Assembly: GCF_010389155.1 (NCBI RefSeq)
Contig: NC_057761.1
Coordinates: 23,644,210-23,708,209 of the forward strand
DNA from: Erigeron canadensis
Taxonomy: Eukaryota; Streptophyta; Magnoliopsida; Asterales; Asteraceae
DNA: 64,000 nt
Reading direction: 5' to 3'
A program made the translations under genes and the position numbers. The notes under the pieces are model-generated. The model had not been told where the DNA came from. It was given only the letters and a program-made list of their open reading frames with translations, and did no database searches. Every line of letters starts with the position of its first letter. Position 1 is the first letter of the stretch. Shown here in pieces: positions 11,400-23,996 of this stretch.

Positions 11400-12870
11400 T
11401 GCCAAATATTCAAGAGTTAGAGCACCTTTCTCATCAATCCGGCTTCATCGCCACTTCCACAGTGGAACTTCTAACACCTGAAGTGGAGAAGATGCGGGAA
11501 ACTGACAATATTAGAAGATACTTAACCTCAATTTGTTCACCGATAATGTTGGACACGTGGATCAGATGATCCAGATAAATTCTGCGAAAACTAATGATGC
11601 TGACTTAGTTGAAATCACCATGGATGGTTAGAAACGGTTTAGTTCAAGAGAAGATCGATACTCAAACCCTAGCTAAAGTTAGACCTTGACAAATATTTTT
11701 TACCCAGGGAAGGTGGTCAGTATGACAGAGATGAACACAGTCGATTGAGTACTCTCTGGTCGGCAAATGGAGTTACAAGCTGATCACATTGATGTTGATG
11801 ATTTTATCAATTTAATTCCATATAGATACGGCTACAAAATGCAGACCCATAGTTTCTTCCCACAATTATCAAAATACGACATCAATAGAAGAACCGGGCA
11901 ACTTTGTTGCCAAAATACAATGACTAAAGGCTGACATAGTGAAGTTTGCAACAAACGATGTATATAACTGATGTAGCAGGGTTTTTCACAAATAACTGCT
12001 CATTCTAGAGTAAGCACCGTTCCAATTATAGCAATACTGATGAATGAGAAGGGTTTGATATCTAGGGTATTATGCCCAAAACTTAGTCTATCTCTGACAT
12101 TAGTTTCCCTATCTGCAACTGGGCGGCTTACAACTAGCCAATTAGGGATCTTTTGGACTTGTCCAATTTCAAACAATTGGTGCTTGACACAAAAGTATTC
12201 AGCATTATCGGGAAGCCTATTGGGCATAGCAAATCATCAACATTATACAATCAAAGCTTTTAGATAAGTTGGCTTCACAGGAATTTATGTACATATGTTC
12301 ATGGATAATGTAAATAATTTTCTTGAGACATAATCATCGATAGATGTTGCGAGTTTCAATTGTAGCATTATTCACAAGGAATCTTTACTTCAATGTTATA
12401 ATGAGGTTGATCCAGCTGCCAAGTGAATAAGGACGTCAACTGCACTATCAGATGACAGAATGATGGGAAGTTATACGGCTGTAATACAGACCCTGTGGGA
12501 GCTATTTTTGCTCTTGAAGATGATCTGTGAGATTCAGGCATTCAGAATGGTGCAAGTGACTCACCCTTAGCTGGTCGACTATTTGTAGCTATTGATGCAG
12601 GTGGTAATAAGCACTTGCCTGTTGAAAGAAACAGAAGGGTGCAGGGATTGTGAAAGCCAGTCGGATTTACGATAGTGCTAAGAAGTTGCTGAGATGATTG
12701 GAAGAGAGGCTCTGTCTCTTACTGACTTATAATCGTGCTAAGAAGTTACAGCCCAGAAGAGTTATGATACTTGCGAACACTACTTATATGAGCAATATGA
12801 GAGATCTGAGATCTACAGGCTTGACTGCACCTAAGGGACTATTTGGAGAGATTATGGAAAATTCTTAATT
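11400..12870 (+). pseudogene. dehydroquinate dehydratase/shikimate dehydrogenase pseudogene
   Basis: Plus-strand reading in shifting frames recovers, in order, landmarks of the bifunctional plant shikimate-pathway enzyme. From the dehydratase half come ADLVEI near 11600, REDIDTL, a YDRDE-like stretch, IVSSHNYQNT near 11850, ADIVKFAT near 11935 and NEKGLISRV near 12045. From the dehydrogenase half come GFTGIYVHMFMDN near 12270, a SSIDVASFNCSIIHKE segment, NEVDPAAK, AGRLFVAIDAGG (the NADP-binding turn) near 12580, and a YEQYE...TAPKGLFGEIMEN C-terminus ending near 12867. Stops and frameshifts interrupt every 30-60 codons, and a block between ILANTT and the C-terminus is missing. Functional plant genes have many introns, whereas domains here run on with almost no gaps, so a retrocopy is likely. 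No poly-A tail or target duplication is obvious. Confidence 0.8.
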
Positions 12871-12978
12871 GTCTCTGATACTCACTAGGTAAACGGTCAA
12901 CATTGCTTCATTTAGTTAGCATTTGCACACATTGGCTCCGGGTGCAATGCCTTGTCTTGTACTGTAATTTCGGCTACT

Positions 12979-13226
12979 GTTTGGTTCACAGAATGTTTTT
13001 GGAAGGAATGGAATCTTTCGAATGAATTGGAATTTGACGGAATGTTTTTGATTTTTTGAGAATTCCTGAAATTCCTTCCTCCATGCCCAAGGAATGGAGA
13101 TTCCATCAAATGATGGAATGTTTACATTCCTATGGAATGAGATTCCTCCTTCTTTAAACAACCAAACGCACTAAGGAATGAAATTCAATTCCAATTCCAA
13201 TTTCATCAAATTCTGTTAAACAAACG
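12979..13226. mobile_element. MITE with imperfect terminal inverted repeats
   Basis: The left end GTTTGGTTCACAGAATG and the right end ATTCTGTTAAACAAACG are imperfect reverse complements. The interior is built from repeats of GGAATG/CATTCC in both orientations, so the whole unit can fold. It is non-coding. Short antisense open frames across it are by-products of the GGAATG repeats. Confidence 0.6.
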
Positions 13227-13800
13227 CGACCTTAGTCTCCAAACGAACATGTGTTGTGCAAAATGGGATACATGTATATAAAGCATGAAGGTGGTGATTC
13301 CAATTCTTGTTTACATCGTTTAATATTACGTGAGTCATTTTGTGCCTACAAAAGTAAGGACTTTTTCCTATCAATAAAACATTGTAGGCTCAGTTTTTTA
13401 TGCAAATATTGAATTAATTTTTTTAAGATCTTCAAGAGAAGAGCAACCCCAACTGAGATAAAAATAACTGACATGCTCATACTATAAGCATTCACTAGTA
13501 AGTTGAAGGAAAAGTATACAATAAAAAATTGATAACACAATACCTGATACAAATTGGGGCAGGTAAAGCTGGTTAAATTCTAGCCAAAATCAAAGGGGAC
13601 ATATGTACTTCCATCCTCCCAGAGAAACTAAAAGTCAACCACAAAAAGCATTCTAATAATAGCTTGCATATGATACGACAAATGAGTAATAACTAATGAC
13701 CAGAAAACACAACAAACGAAAGAATCAAATATCGTAATTACTTAGCTGTAAATGATTTCGTATTCCAAAATTCTCCTATAAACTGTACATGTATTATGCA

Positions 13801-14619
13801 TTAGTCTATCAATTTCCCATTGATTTCACGCATCAACAATCTAGAATTACCAACAACACGTTTGCTTTCATTGACTATGTAACTACATAGCTCATGCTCA
13901 GGCGCTGGGCATAAACTTTTTAACTCATTTAACGGATCTTTTATCATGTAATTACTATATATCTCCCTTGCAGGCTGCACATGATTCCACCAAAAATCTG
14001 ATAATGCTATCTTTACCACATTCCAATACTGTACATCTCTCTCTACTCTAATTAAACTACTTCCATTGGGAGTCCACACATAAAAATCCATCCAATCTCG
14101 ATCTGAAATTTCCATCAATCCTTGAACTTGTGGTATACAGTTATACGTTATATTAGACCATGGTAGATTTTTTCTCATATTACCCTTAAAAGGGCATTTT
14201 ATTTCTAACAATCCGCGGTAAGGCAAACCATAAGCAATCTTGTCAATTACACCATCAGGAGAAGCTGCAAGCCAATAGTCTTCGGGATTTAATTTCCCGC
14301 TAATTTGGAAATCAGGAAACAGAACAGGATTGCCAGTTATTAGTTTATATCTTTCGAGTGCTTCTTCTTCTTTGATGTTATTCCAACAAGTTGCAAGGTT
14401 TCCAGGGAATGGATCAACAGCACCAATCTTTTCTAGCCAGAGCTGGACCCTACGTTTGGGCCAAAAGCCAATAGCATGTGCAAAAGTGCTTGCAGTTAGT
14501 CTATACTTTCTTTGTTCTTGCCAGTTTTTGAACCAGTGCCTGAGACCAACTGATTCAAGAATAGGATGATTTTGGGTGCATAAATATCTGGTAGTGCAAT
14601 ATTGACTTGCTAATAGCAT
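13801..14619 (-). CDS. YqaJ/lambda-exonuclease-like domain protein
   Basis: Intronless coding region for 272 residues. It carries the order of conserved motifs of the YqaJ viral recombinase/restriction-endonuclease fold: RKYRLTASTFAHAIGF near residues 37-52; the helix with E and Y in KEEEALERYKLITG; the catalytic-type ASPDG near 118-122; LEIKCP (the E-x-K pair) near 137-142; and QVQGLMEI (QxQ motif) near 164-171. These place it with plant restriction-endonuclease-type-II-like proteins of unknown physiological role; nuclease activity on DNA ends is inference from fold. An in-frame TGA lies five codons before the ATG, supporting the start at 14619. A 3' splice-like signal (TTTGGTTTCAG) at about 14711 suggests a spliced 5' leader. 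The N-terminal 25 residues could be a targeting peptide but are not decisive. Confidence 0.8.
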   Translation of the reverse strand: MLLASQYCTTRYLCTQNHPILESVGLRHWFKNWQEQRKYRLTASTFAHAIGFWPKRRVQLWLEKIGAVDPFPGNLATCWNNIKEEEALERYKLITGNPVLFPDFQISGKLNPEDYWLAASPDGVIDKIAYGLPYRGLLEIKCPFKGNMRKNLPWSNITYNCIPQVQGLMEISDRDWMDFYVWTPNGSSLIRVERDVQYWNVVKIALSDFWWNHVQPAREIYSNYMIKDPLNELKSLCPAPEHELCSYIVNESKRVVGNSRLLMREINGKLID

Positions 14620-16106
14620 GATTATGATTGCTCAATGTGCACCATCGACTTGCAACATCCATGAGTATATATGCTTACTACTGGTATTTGAGGTGTACTT
14701 CGGATGACCTGAAACCAAAAAAAAAATCAGGAAACAAAACTTGTTATCATAAAAATAACAGTTGGGTGGAACAACATAAAAATGTAGATAATATAGACTA
14801 TTCAAAAGCATTTTTTTTATGAAGAAACAGGCAGATCGGATACTGTGTTGATGTTTAAGGAAGTGCAGAAAGTAATTTATCACAGAAAAGATCATGTTTA
14901 AGAAAGTGCAGGAAGTAGTTTATCACAGAAAAGATCATTGAAATTTACAGGAAAGCACATATTAATTAATTGCATTCACGTCCATGCATAAATATTGGAT
15001 TACAAATGCATACTATATAATTCACTTAACCTAGTATCAATAACATGGCATTGCCATCAATAAAAGCAAAGATGGAGTAGAGCTAATAGTCTGGTACAGA
15101 AGCTACCATAAGAAAGATTATGTTTAATGCAGCTCATGCACTTGTAATTTTGTAAAGTGGACCAAAGCAGCTCCAAATCATTAACCAAGCTTGTTTGGTT
15201 GGATATATTAGGGGTTTCAGGACCAAATAAAATCAGGGAACACTTTTATGGAAGAAAGTAATCAACCTTGCAACAGTTTTTTGTGTATACAAACGCAACA
15301 ACTAACACTTCTTTGTGTGTACAGGCACAAACAGTGTAAATCACATCCTGGTAGATCCATCAGAATAAAAAGCACAAGCACAATGCACCTTACCTTTTAC
15401 ATTCAGCCAGGACATCACCCTTGTAGAAGCTATAAAGCAACTGTCGTGAACATTACTATTGCAAGTTGACACTTATTCTTGCTTCCGGTGAAGAGAGAGA
15501 GAAAATGAAAAGCTACGAAGACGACGGGGGATGAGAGAGAAAGGGGGGAGGGGGATGACAAAGAAGATGTAGAAGCCAAATCAGTTGACGCTTGGGTAAG
15601 GTCTGTAGAGAGGGAAGATCACTAAGCATATAATTATTTACCCCTTGAATATAATGGTCTTGCTTACAAGATTGAGAAACCTATTTTTTGGTACCTTGGG
15701 AATCAGAGAAGAAGCTTTTCAGGGCTATAAACAAGAACAATAATAAAAGATAAATGGAACTACAATGGTGACGATATATTATATTTATAGGCCAGAAGAA
15801 GTACAAATTAAAAGTGTCAATTCTCACAGGGTCTAAGTTACATAAATTTCTTAAGCTTCCACAAAGATGATGTCCTGGCTCATTTTGTGATGCACAAGCG
15901 TGCTATTCTATTCGCATGTAAATGTGAATCCCTAGTTCTAAAGAGCACCACGGCTTCATATCGCAAAATATCTACAATACTATAGTAGAGCTATAGCTGT
16001 TACCATATAGTTAGATAAACAAACAACATGTGGCAGTTTATAAGTGGTATAAACACGTGTTAAATTCACAGTGTCTAGAAAATAAGTTAGTTGACCACAT
16101 GATATT
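14620..16106. other. 5' flank of the YqaJ-like gene
   Basis: On the minus strand a TATAAATA is visible at about 15783-15790, followed downstream by a CT-rich leader-like region at 15480-15570 and the candidate acceptor near 14711. Together they suggest a non-coding first exon and a leader intron, but I cannot define the donor confidently. No independent gene is supported. Confidence 0.4.
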
Positions 16107-19100
16107 TTGTCTGTACACTTAGTGGGGTCGTTGAGGTTGGCAGTGAAGGGAAGGCGAAAAACTGGTATTGTATTGGGTAATGGAAAATTAGATGAAAGTC
16201 ATGGTTGGTGCAAAGGTGTGCAGTTAAGTTTTCCCGGGCTTGAAGTACGCGAGGAGTTTTACCTACTTGAGTTAGGGAGTATAGATGCCATTTTGGGAAT
16301 GAAGTGGTTACAACGCTTGGGAGAAACTAGGGTTAACCGGGGGACTTTAACGATGAGTTTCACTTATGAGGGACAGATGGTTACACTAAGGGGTGAACCG
16401 GGATTGCAACGTGGAGAGGCATCTTTGAGGTCATTGACCCGTGATTTGGGAAGTATTGAGGCAGGTTTTTTATTATGCTTGGCAGGGTTAGAAACGGTTG
16501 GAGAGGCAGAATCGCAAGTTAACCCAGAATTGGATGACTTGCTCCCTAACTTTTCTGATGTGTTTTTAATGCCATCAGGTTTACGGTTTACCACCTTCTC
16601 GGAGTCATGAACATGCAATAGTTTGAAGAATGGAGTTGAACCAATTAATGTTCGACCATACTGTTACCCACAGTTCCAGATCCAGAAAGATGAGATTAAA
16701 ATTAGTCGGGAGATGCTTACGGCCGGAGTAATTAGACCAAGCAATAGTCCGTTTTCTAGCCTGGTTTTGTTGGTGAAAAAGAAAGATGGAAGCCGGAGGT
16801 TTTGTATCGATTACCGTGCTTTGAATAAGGCAACGGTGTTGGATAAATTTCCAATTCCTGTGATTGATGAGCTATTAGATGACATGGAGCAACGGTGTTC
16901 TCTAAGTTGGATCTAAAGTCTGGGTATCACCAGTTTCGTATGAAAGAGACTGATATTCACAAAACCGCTTTTCGTACCCATGAAGGTCATTACGAGTTTC
17001 TGGTCATGCCGTTCGGTTTGACAAATGCACCGTCGACGTTTCAAGCGCAAATTTGTTCTTGTTTTTTTTGATGATATATTGGTTTATAGCCATAATACAA
17101 GGGATCATAAAGAGCATTTATCAACTGTTTTTGAGATATTGAGAGCGGAGGGGTTATATTGTAACAAAACAAAATGTGAATTTGGTGAAGCAATGGTGGA
17201 ATACTTAGGACACATTGTTACTGGTCATGGGGTTATGGCAGATCCTTCCAAAATTAAGGCCATGACGGATTGGCCAAGGCCACAGAACCTTTGGGATTTG
17301 CGTGGGTTTTTGGGATTAACAGGCTATTATCGTAAGTTTGTTAAGGGGTATGGGACAATTTCTCGTCCTTTAACAGATTTATTAAAAAAGGAAGGTTTTG
17401 TATGGTCGGAAGTAGCTACTGATTCGTTTGAAGAATTAAAAAAAGTGATGCCTCAGGACCCATCTTGGCTTTACCAGACTTTTCTAAAGAATTTATAATT
17501 GAAACGGATGCATCCGGTAGTGGGGTGGGTGCTGTTTTAATGCAAGAGGGAAGACCTGTGGCATACTATAGTCAAGTTCTAGGTACGCGAGCCAAGTCGA
17601 AGTCGGTTTATGAAAGGCAATTAATGGCCATTGTGTTGGCAGTTCAAATATGGCAACCATATTTGTTAGGTCGAAAGTTTGTTGTAATTACAGATCAAAA
17701 TAGTTTAAAATATTTGTTGGAGCAGCGTACAGTTCCGGGTGATCATCGAAAGTGGGTAGGTAAGCTCTCGGGGTATGAATTGGATAATTTATATCGTCCA
17801 GGTAAGAAAAATGGGGTTGCTGATGCGTTATCAAGGCGTGGGAGTGAGGTAGAGTTAAAGAATATTTCGATGGGGAAAGTGGCAATTGAAAAGGAGTTAT
17901 TATCTTCCTTAAAAGACGATCCAGAACTTGGGGCCCAACAAAACCGATTGGAACAGGGTAAATTGACTTTAGAGGGGTATACCAATGTGGGAGGTGTGTT
18001 GCGTTATAAAGGAAGGCTGGTATTGCCGAGGGGGTCGTCTTGGGTGAACAAATTGTTTAAAGAAATTCACGGGGGAGTCGTAGGGGGCATGAGGGGTCTC
18101 AGAAAACATATCAGCATGTATCTCGGGAATTTTATTGGGTTGGGATGAGGCGTGACATAGCCAGAATGGTGGCTGAGTGTGAAGTTTCTCAAAGAAATAA
18201 GTATTCTCATTTGTCACCGGTTGGGCACTTACAACCATATTAGCCTTACCTGATCAGATTTTGGGAGGACTTGACAATGGATTTTATAGAAGGACTACCA
18301 AAATCAGCAGGTTACAGTGTTATTCTAGTGGTAGTAGATCGGTTTAGCAAAGGGGCTCATTTCATATCTGTAAAGCATCCATTTAATGCCATTTCAATAG
18401 CAACAGTTTTTCTTAGAGAGGTAGTAAGGTTGCATGGGATTCCCAAGTCTATAGTTTCTGACCGGGATAGGGTTTTGTCAGTCATTTTTGGAAAGAGCTG
18501 TTAAAAACCAAGGGGACTCAATTAAAGTAATACGACATACCACCCTCAGACACATGGGCAAACTAAGGTCGTCAACCAAAGTTTGGAGACTTATTTAAGG
18601 TGTTTTGTGTCGACTAAACCCAGGGATTGGTTGAAGTGGCTCTCATGGGAGGAGCATTGGTATAATACGTCTCACCACTCTACTATTGGAATGTCTCCAT
18701 TTGAAGTCATGTATGGTAGAGACCCTCCTCGTTTGTTACAGCATGAGGTGGGTAATTTTAGTACTTTTAATATCAATGAGTTTCTGAAAGAGAGGGATAG
18801 GGTGTTAATGGAATTAAAAATGCAACTTTTAAGGGCACAACACTTAATGAAGGCGCAGGCAGATGGCAAAAGAAGAGATGGGGAATTCAAGGTTGGTGAG
18901 ATGACTTATGTAAAATTACGCCCATACCGCCAAGTTACAGTTGGCTAATCGTACAAATCAGGAGTTGGTTCCGCGCTATTATGGTCCTTTTGAGGTGGTA
19001 GCTAAAGTTGGGAAGGTCTCTTATCGTTTGAAATTACCTACAGGTTCAGCAATTCATGATGTGTTCCATGTATCTCAGTTGAAGATAGTAGTCGGTTCGG

Positions 19101-19330
19101 TGCATGTTGAAGAAGAATTACCTGCAAATATGGAAGTACTTGAAGAATGGGAACCTTCTGAAACACTGGCTGTGCGTGGAGAAGGAAAGAACAAGGAAGT
19201 GGTAATAGCTTGGAAAGGATTATCTAAACAAGAGGCTACATGGGAAAAGATAGAGCAAATTGGAAAAAGATTTCCAACTTTTCACCTTGAGGACAAGGTG
19301 GTTCTTCGTGATGGGGGTACTGTATACTGA
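16107..19330 (+). pseudogene. broken Gypsy pol with chromodomain
   Basis: Segments in order: protease C-terminal part with ILGMKWLQRLG (16107-16610); reverse transcriptase beginning (16623-16916); YHQFRMKE and a [12 protein letters not shown] block in another frame near 16925-17045; a FFDDILVYS catalytic block near 17068-17094; RNase H with ETDASGSGVGAVLMQEG from 17465; integrase core with DFIEGLPKS near 18276 and SDRDR near 18460; a further integrase segment at 18583-18948; and a chromodomain (VIAWKGLSKQEATWE) at 18941-19330. At least six frame changes or stops separate these, and about 10-20 codons are lost between the FQ and FVLVFFDD blocks. It cannot encode a continuous product. Confidence 0.85.
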
Positions 19331-19440
19331 TATGGGCCGAGATCAAGACAGGCACTTGGGTCAAGTCTATACACGAAAGAAGAAGAAATTGAAGATATCG
19401 GGCTGATGCTTGTTATGAGGCTGAATGGGACAGCAAAGGG

Positions 19441-19730
19441 GTTAAGTGCAATTTATTATTAAGTTATTATAATTATTACGTATTATTAGTTACTTGGTGA
19501 TCAAATTAGGTCATGTTTACTGTGTCTTTAAATAAGGCCTGCGTGCCATCTAGAATGCTAGATAATTCATTCAGTAAATTGTTCTTAGGAACCTTTGTGG
19601 AGTTTCTAGGGCTCGAAACCTAGCTTATCTATCTATTGTGAACAGCCAGCATTGGCTGTGTTTTGTCATGAATTCCTCTTGTTTTGTGTCTTATTTGCTG
19701 TTATCAGTTGCTTATTCTTATCAAGTAACA
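19441..19730 (+). repeat. probable 3' LTR of the chromovirus remnant
   Basis: A purine-rich AGCAAAGGGG tract, fit to be the polypurine tract, ends at 19440. The segment after it has a TTTAAATAAGGCC promoter-like phrase near 19527 and ends TATCAAGTAACA. Length of about 290 bp fits short chromovirus LTRs. With no 5' partner the boundaries are estimates. Confidence 0.45.
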
Positions 19731-22616
19731 ACTCTAAAAACGCTTGTATATTTATAAAATACTAGGTAGTAGAATCTTTCATATCAATCACATATCTATT
19801 ATTGATCAAAATTAGCATCTCTTTTGTTTCTTTCGTTTCTCTTTCACCCATAAGCTCTCGAATATTCTTGCATTGACTTGAGGCATACAAATATTGAGTC
19901 ATTAGGACTAAAGTAGTATGTTTCTTCCAAAACTTGGTAAACTATTTAGTTGAATCCTGGTAAATAGACCTCTGATATATATATTACTTAATTAATACAA
20001 GGAACTATAAACCAAATCTCAGTCAATAATTTATACAGCACAGTTATGGCATAAGGGAAAGAATAATCAATTTTGACTGGCTGGAGGAATAACATACGAG
20101 TGACAGTATTCGAGGAAGTAACAAAGCTATTAAGACTAGGGTTTGAGCAAAATCAACATTTGCACTTATTTAACATATTATACTCGTATACTTTGTTTTT
20201 GCATATATTTTACTATTGGAAACCTTAGCATTGTCAACTTACAACCAAGTTAGTTTTGTGTGTGCTACTAATACATGTCATATTAAGCTGCCCTGCCTAA
20301 CACATTTGAGTTTCTCTTATGCACGGGTTAAAAAAAGCAGTGCCTAGGCACGTCTAGAACTGGGTGTTGAATGCATTACCTATTGTTACTTGTGCGGCAC
20401 CTTATGTTTCATTGATAAAAAGGGCTGGCTGATAAAAATTTTAAGTAAAAGGTTGTTATTTGGCCTTTTAAGGCTCTTTTGTGAATAAAGGCAAGGCTCT
20501 GTTTGTCCTGGCATGCAGCAGCACAATTGAGTGGGAACATTGAGCAGCAAGTAGCTAACTAAGATACTACATTACTATTACTAGCTCGTCACTAAATTCT
20601 GGTGAAAACTTTTGGTAATCAGGTATATTAAGTGAAGCATCTTATGTATTTTTGTTATGTAGAAGTGATTCTTAAGCATGTTTAAAGCATTTGCTCAATG
20701 GAAATGGTATTTGAAAATGATACATATATTTGATGAGAAAAAAGGAGTCTTATAGAAGTGACGCTAGATCAACTTAGTTTTGAACCTTATCACCTCGGGG
20801 CACCTATTGCCTTTTAAAACCAAGCTCTTATGCCCTACTGCTGTTGTATTACTTAATTACACGAACTTGCTTTCATCTCCACGACTTTACAGGAAGACAT
20901 ATATTAGCTTAACAACCTATTGGGGCAGGGCAGCTATTCAAATTTATAAAAAAAAATTGGTGTTTCGTAACTCAAGTGTTCGATAAAATATTTCACCCAA
21001 AGATATTTACTGCGTTTAAAAAGAAGATGCTAAACTCGTCAAACTAAAAGGTCAAATTTCCCCTAAACACAAATCAATGCAATTCAGCAAATATTATCGA
21101 GAAGTCAGTCTACCTACTTAGGCTTGATAGAAAAATTGTACAAATAGATACTTATTCATCATATACAAACTATCCGACTGTACTTGGGTTTCAAAGCGAA
21201 GCAAAAGTACGAAATGTGCTTAATCATATAAACATCTTATTAGCTTATTTGTTAAGAAGATACAGTATAAGCTAAACCAAACACATTATATCATATATAA
21301 AATGTTATGATATTGCATAAGCCAAACACCCAAAAAGTTACAAAACTAATAATTTGCATCTTTCTTCAGTAAAATATGAAGAAGAAAAACCTTTTTATAA
21401 TAAAAAGTTAACAAAAATAATGAGACAATAGTATCACACACACACATCCATCAATATATATATATATATATATATATAAATGGGAATAGATAGATAAGAA
21501 ATTAGGGTAGGGAAAACAAACCATTCAGGAATGATGGATGACGATGAAACTAGGCGGATGCGAGTGCGGAGCGGCACGGATGGAGCTTATCGGGAGGGGA
21601 CAAGTGGAGAGCTTCTCATTTTGTGGCAGGGTTTTAGGTTTGGGTTTAAAGACCACCACAAATCCACGAATGACTAATGGGTGTAAAAATGTTTTTATGT
21701 TTTGGAAAAATGGTACGAGTAAATGCAATTGTTTTACCAAAACCATGTTAATCTTATCTTAATATATACTATAAGATAGTTGAAATAATGATTAATTAAT
21801 CAATCACATCGTTCGATTTCATCAAATTGACTTTTGATGATGTCATCATTTAGATAAACTACCAATTAAAAATCATAATAATCATTATCCAAATATATTA
21901 TTATATTATTTATATTAATTTGTATAAAAAGTCTCATTAATTTACATTTTTTTGTTTTCTATCAATAATTTATACTTTTTAGCCCTGAATACTCCATTTA
22001 TATTTATTTTTAACCATCAACTTGAGAGAATATTTTTTAAAATTTACAATCATTTAATTAAGTAAAAAAAATTTAACATATAAAATATTTTCTACAAAAA
22101 ATAATTTGAAAACCTAATGACTTATTAACAAATATTAGAAGAGTCCTAATTGTTATCAAAGAATATAAAAACAATCCTAATTGTTATCATATTATCATAT
22201 AACAAGTGATTGAAAATAAACATATGCGTGTTATGAAATCGCATCATGATTAAATACATATACTTAAATGTCAAGTACAGGATCACAAATATGTTTATAT
22301 TTTAATTCTTAATTATTTTTCCTAATAATATCACATTATGAGTACATCTGTTTCAAATATTCTATAATGGAGAAATTATTATATATAGCATGTGTCTTGT
22401 GAAATGACTACGACAAACAATTCCATCAATATGTCTAGGCTAATAATTACAGTGAGGAATCAATGATTATTATACTACAACTTGCAAAATATAACACTTA
22501 AAACTGTGTTTTTTTGAAATTGTAAGTTTTTATGACTTAAATGTATGGAGATCTAATATTGTTAATATCGTAAATCCCGTGTCTAGTGTTGAACACGAGT
22601 CTAAAATCAAGTATAT
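19731..22616. other. gene-poor A+T-rich tract
   Basis: No supported gene or clear element end. A (TA)n tract lies at about 21457-21478. The GC-richer patch at 21525-21660 has short overlapping open frames on both strands but no homology I recognise; it could be an exon or leader of an unrecognised gene. Confidence 0.5.
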
Positions 22617-23243
22617 ACTAATTACATATTTACCTAATTTAAAATGATAATTACATATATATCCAATTTAAAGTAATAATTACATATTTACCCAAGTTTT
22701 ATTTAGCTTATATCAAATCTATCCATTATGTCACAAAATTAATTATAATTAAATTTACACTAATGAATTTGCCCTTAAAAATAAGCCGCTGAAATAATTT
22801 TTAACCAACAACTAGTTACACAAGAAAGGTACTCATACGTTGCGGCGACAGTGGTGACGGGTGGTGATGGCGAGTGGCGGTGATGGTGGAGATCGGTGGA
22901 GGTGGCGGCGATGGCCGCGATGGCTAGTAGTGTAAGTTGTTGATTTAATTTGGTTTTGATGAAATGTTGAAACTTAAAATGTTAAACAAGCTTATTTGTT
23001 CAATTGGTGAGACCCGGTCATATATGGGCAAGGAACAAACGCAACTTCGAGATGTAGCGTTTAGATCTTATAGAGGTTCACCTTGAATAATATATTTTTA
23101 TATATAATATATAGATTTATAAATATTTAATTTTGTAAATCATTTTATAGCATAATGGAAAAATATGATATAATCTAAACAAATTTTAGGTAAATATGCG
23201 ATTATTAAATTAAATTGGATAAATATGTAATTAACATCTTAGT
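22617..23243. mobile_element. foldback TIR element with GC-rich centre
   Basis: Arms at about 22617-22745 and 23130-23243 are imperfect inverted repeats built on the phrase TAATTACATATTTACC and TAGCTTATATCA-type blocks. The centre (22840-22925) is an abrupt island of GGCGGTGATGG repeats in otherwise A+T-rich DNA. The target duplication is not clear, so the class is uncertain. Confidence 0.5.
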
Positions 23244-23492
23244 ACGGAACATATATAAAATTTTCCAAAACAAAAAATAATAATAATTGAGTATGCCCTA
23301 TATGTTCTTTATAGTAAATTAAAAAATTAGTAGCTAGATAATCTCATCACTCATATACTATTTGATTACAAAAATACCCCTTATAAATTTTATAGTAAAT
23401 ATCCAATGGTGTTTACTAAAACTCTTAAATAATTAACAATTAATGTTTGTAAATTATAATTTGTACAATGTGGTATAGGGGTCAAGTATTAC

Positions 23493-23633
23493 GGGTATAT
23501 TTGGTAAAAGTTTTTAAATTTTTTTTTTTGGACTTTAGCTTTTAATTTTAAACAATAAACTCCAGTTATGTTGAAAATTTTGTTTGGATACAACTAGTTT
23601 TAGTTTTCATATGAATGGAAAAACTCTAAAATG

Positions 23634-23669
<36 letters not shown>

Positions 23670-23880
23670 AAAAAATGAGTATGAAGAAGTAGCGTTTTAG
23701 GACATCTTTGTTAGGATGAAGCTTTTAATATTTAAAAATTACATAAACACCAACTACAGCTACTATACCAAACACTTACGAAAAAAGCTATCATACCAAA
23801 CACCTCTAACTAACAGCTTTTTAAAGTAAAATACTATAAATTACAACTATCAACTATAGTTAATTTTGCCAAACATACCC
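23493..23880. mobile_element. MITE with 17-bp terminal inverted repeats
   Basis: Left end GGGTATATTTGGTAAAA and right end TTTTGCCAAACATACCC are inverted with two mismatches. The 388-bp interior is non-coding and contains a run of about 27 A near 23636-23665. No clear target duplication. Confidence 0.65.
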
Positions 23881-23996
23881 TATAAGTGACAAAAAAAATT
23901 CGTTTGTGCAATGTGACGACCCCAATATATCAAGAAAGTAAGTTCTGTCTGTAACGTATACTGATAATTATAAGATATAAAATTAAAAGTATATAA

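Larger units (their letters stand above)
16107..19730 (+). mobile_element. 5'-truncated chromovirus (Gypsy) remnant
   Basis: A retrotransposon body begins abruptly inside the protease region near 16100 and runs through reverse transcriptase, RNase H, integrase and chromodomain to a probable 3' LTR ending near 19730. There is no gag, primer-binding site or 5' LTR to the left. The chromodomain places it among chromoviruses (Reina/Tekay group; the exact lineage is uncertain). It lies between the YqaJ-like gene and a gene-poor tract. Confidence 0.8.

Noticed and set aside
12040..12267. Overlapping 75-codon frames on both strands as small genes
   Set aside because: They fall within the DHQ-SDH pseudogene; the plus frame is a fragment of it and the minus frame is a shadow.
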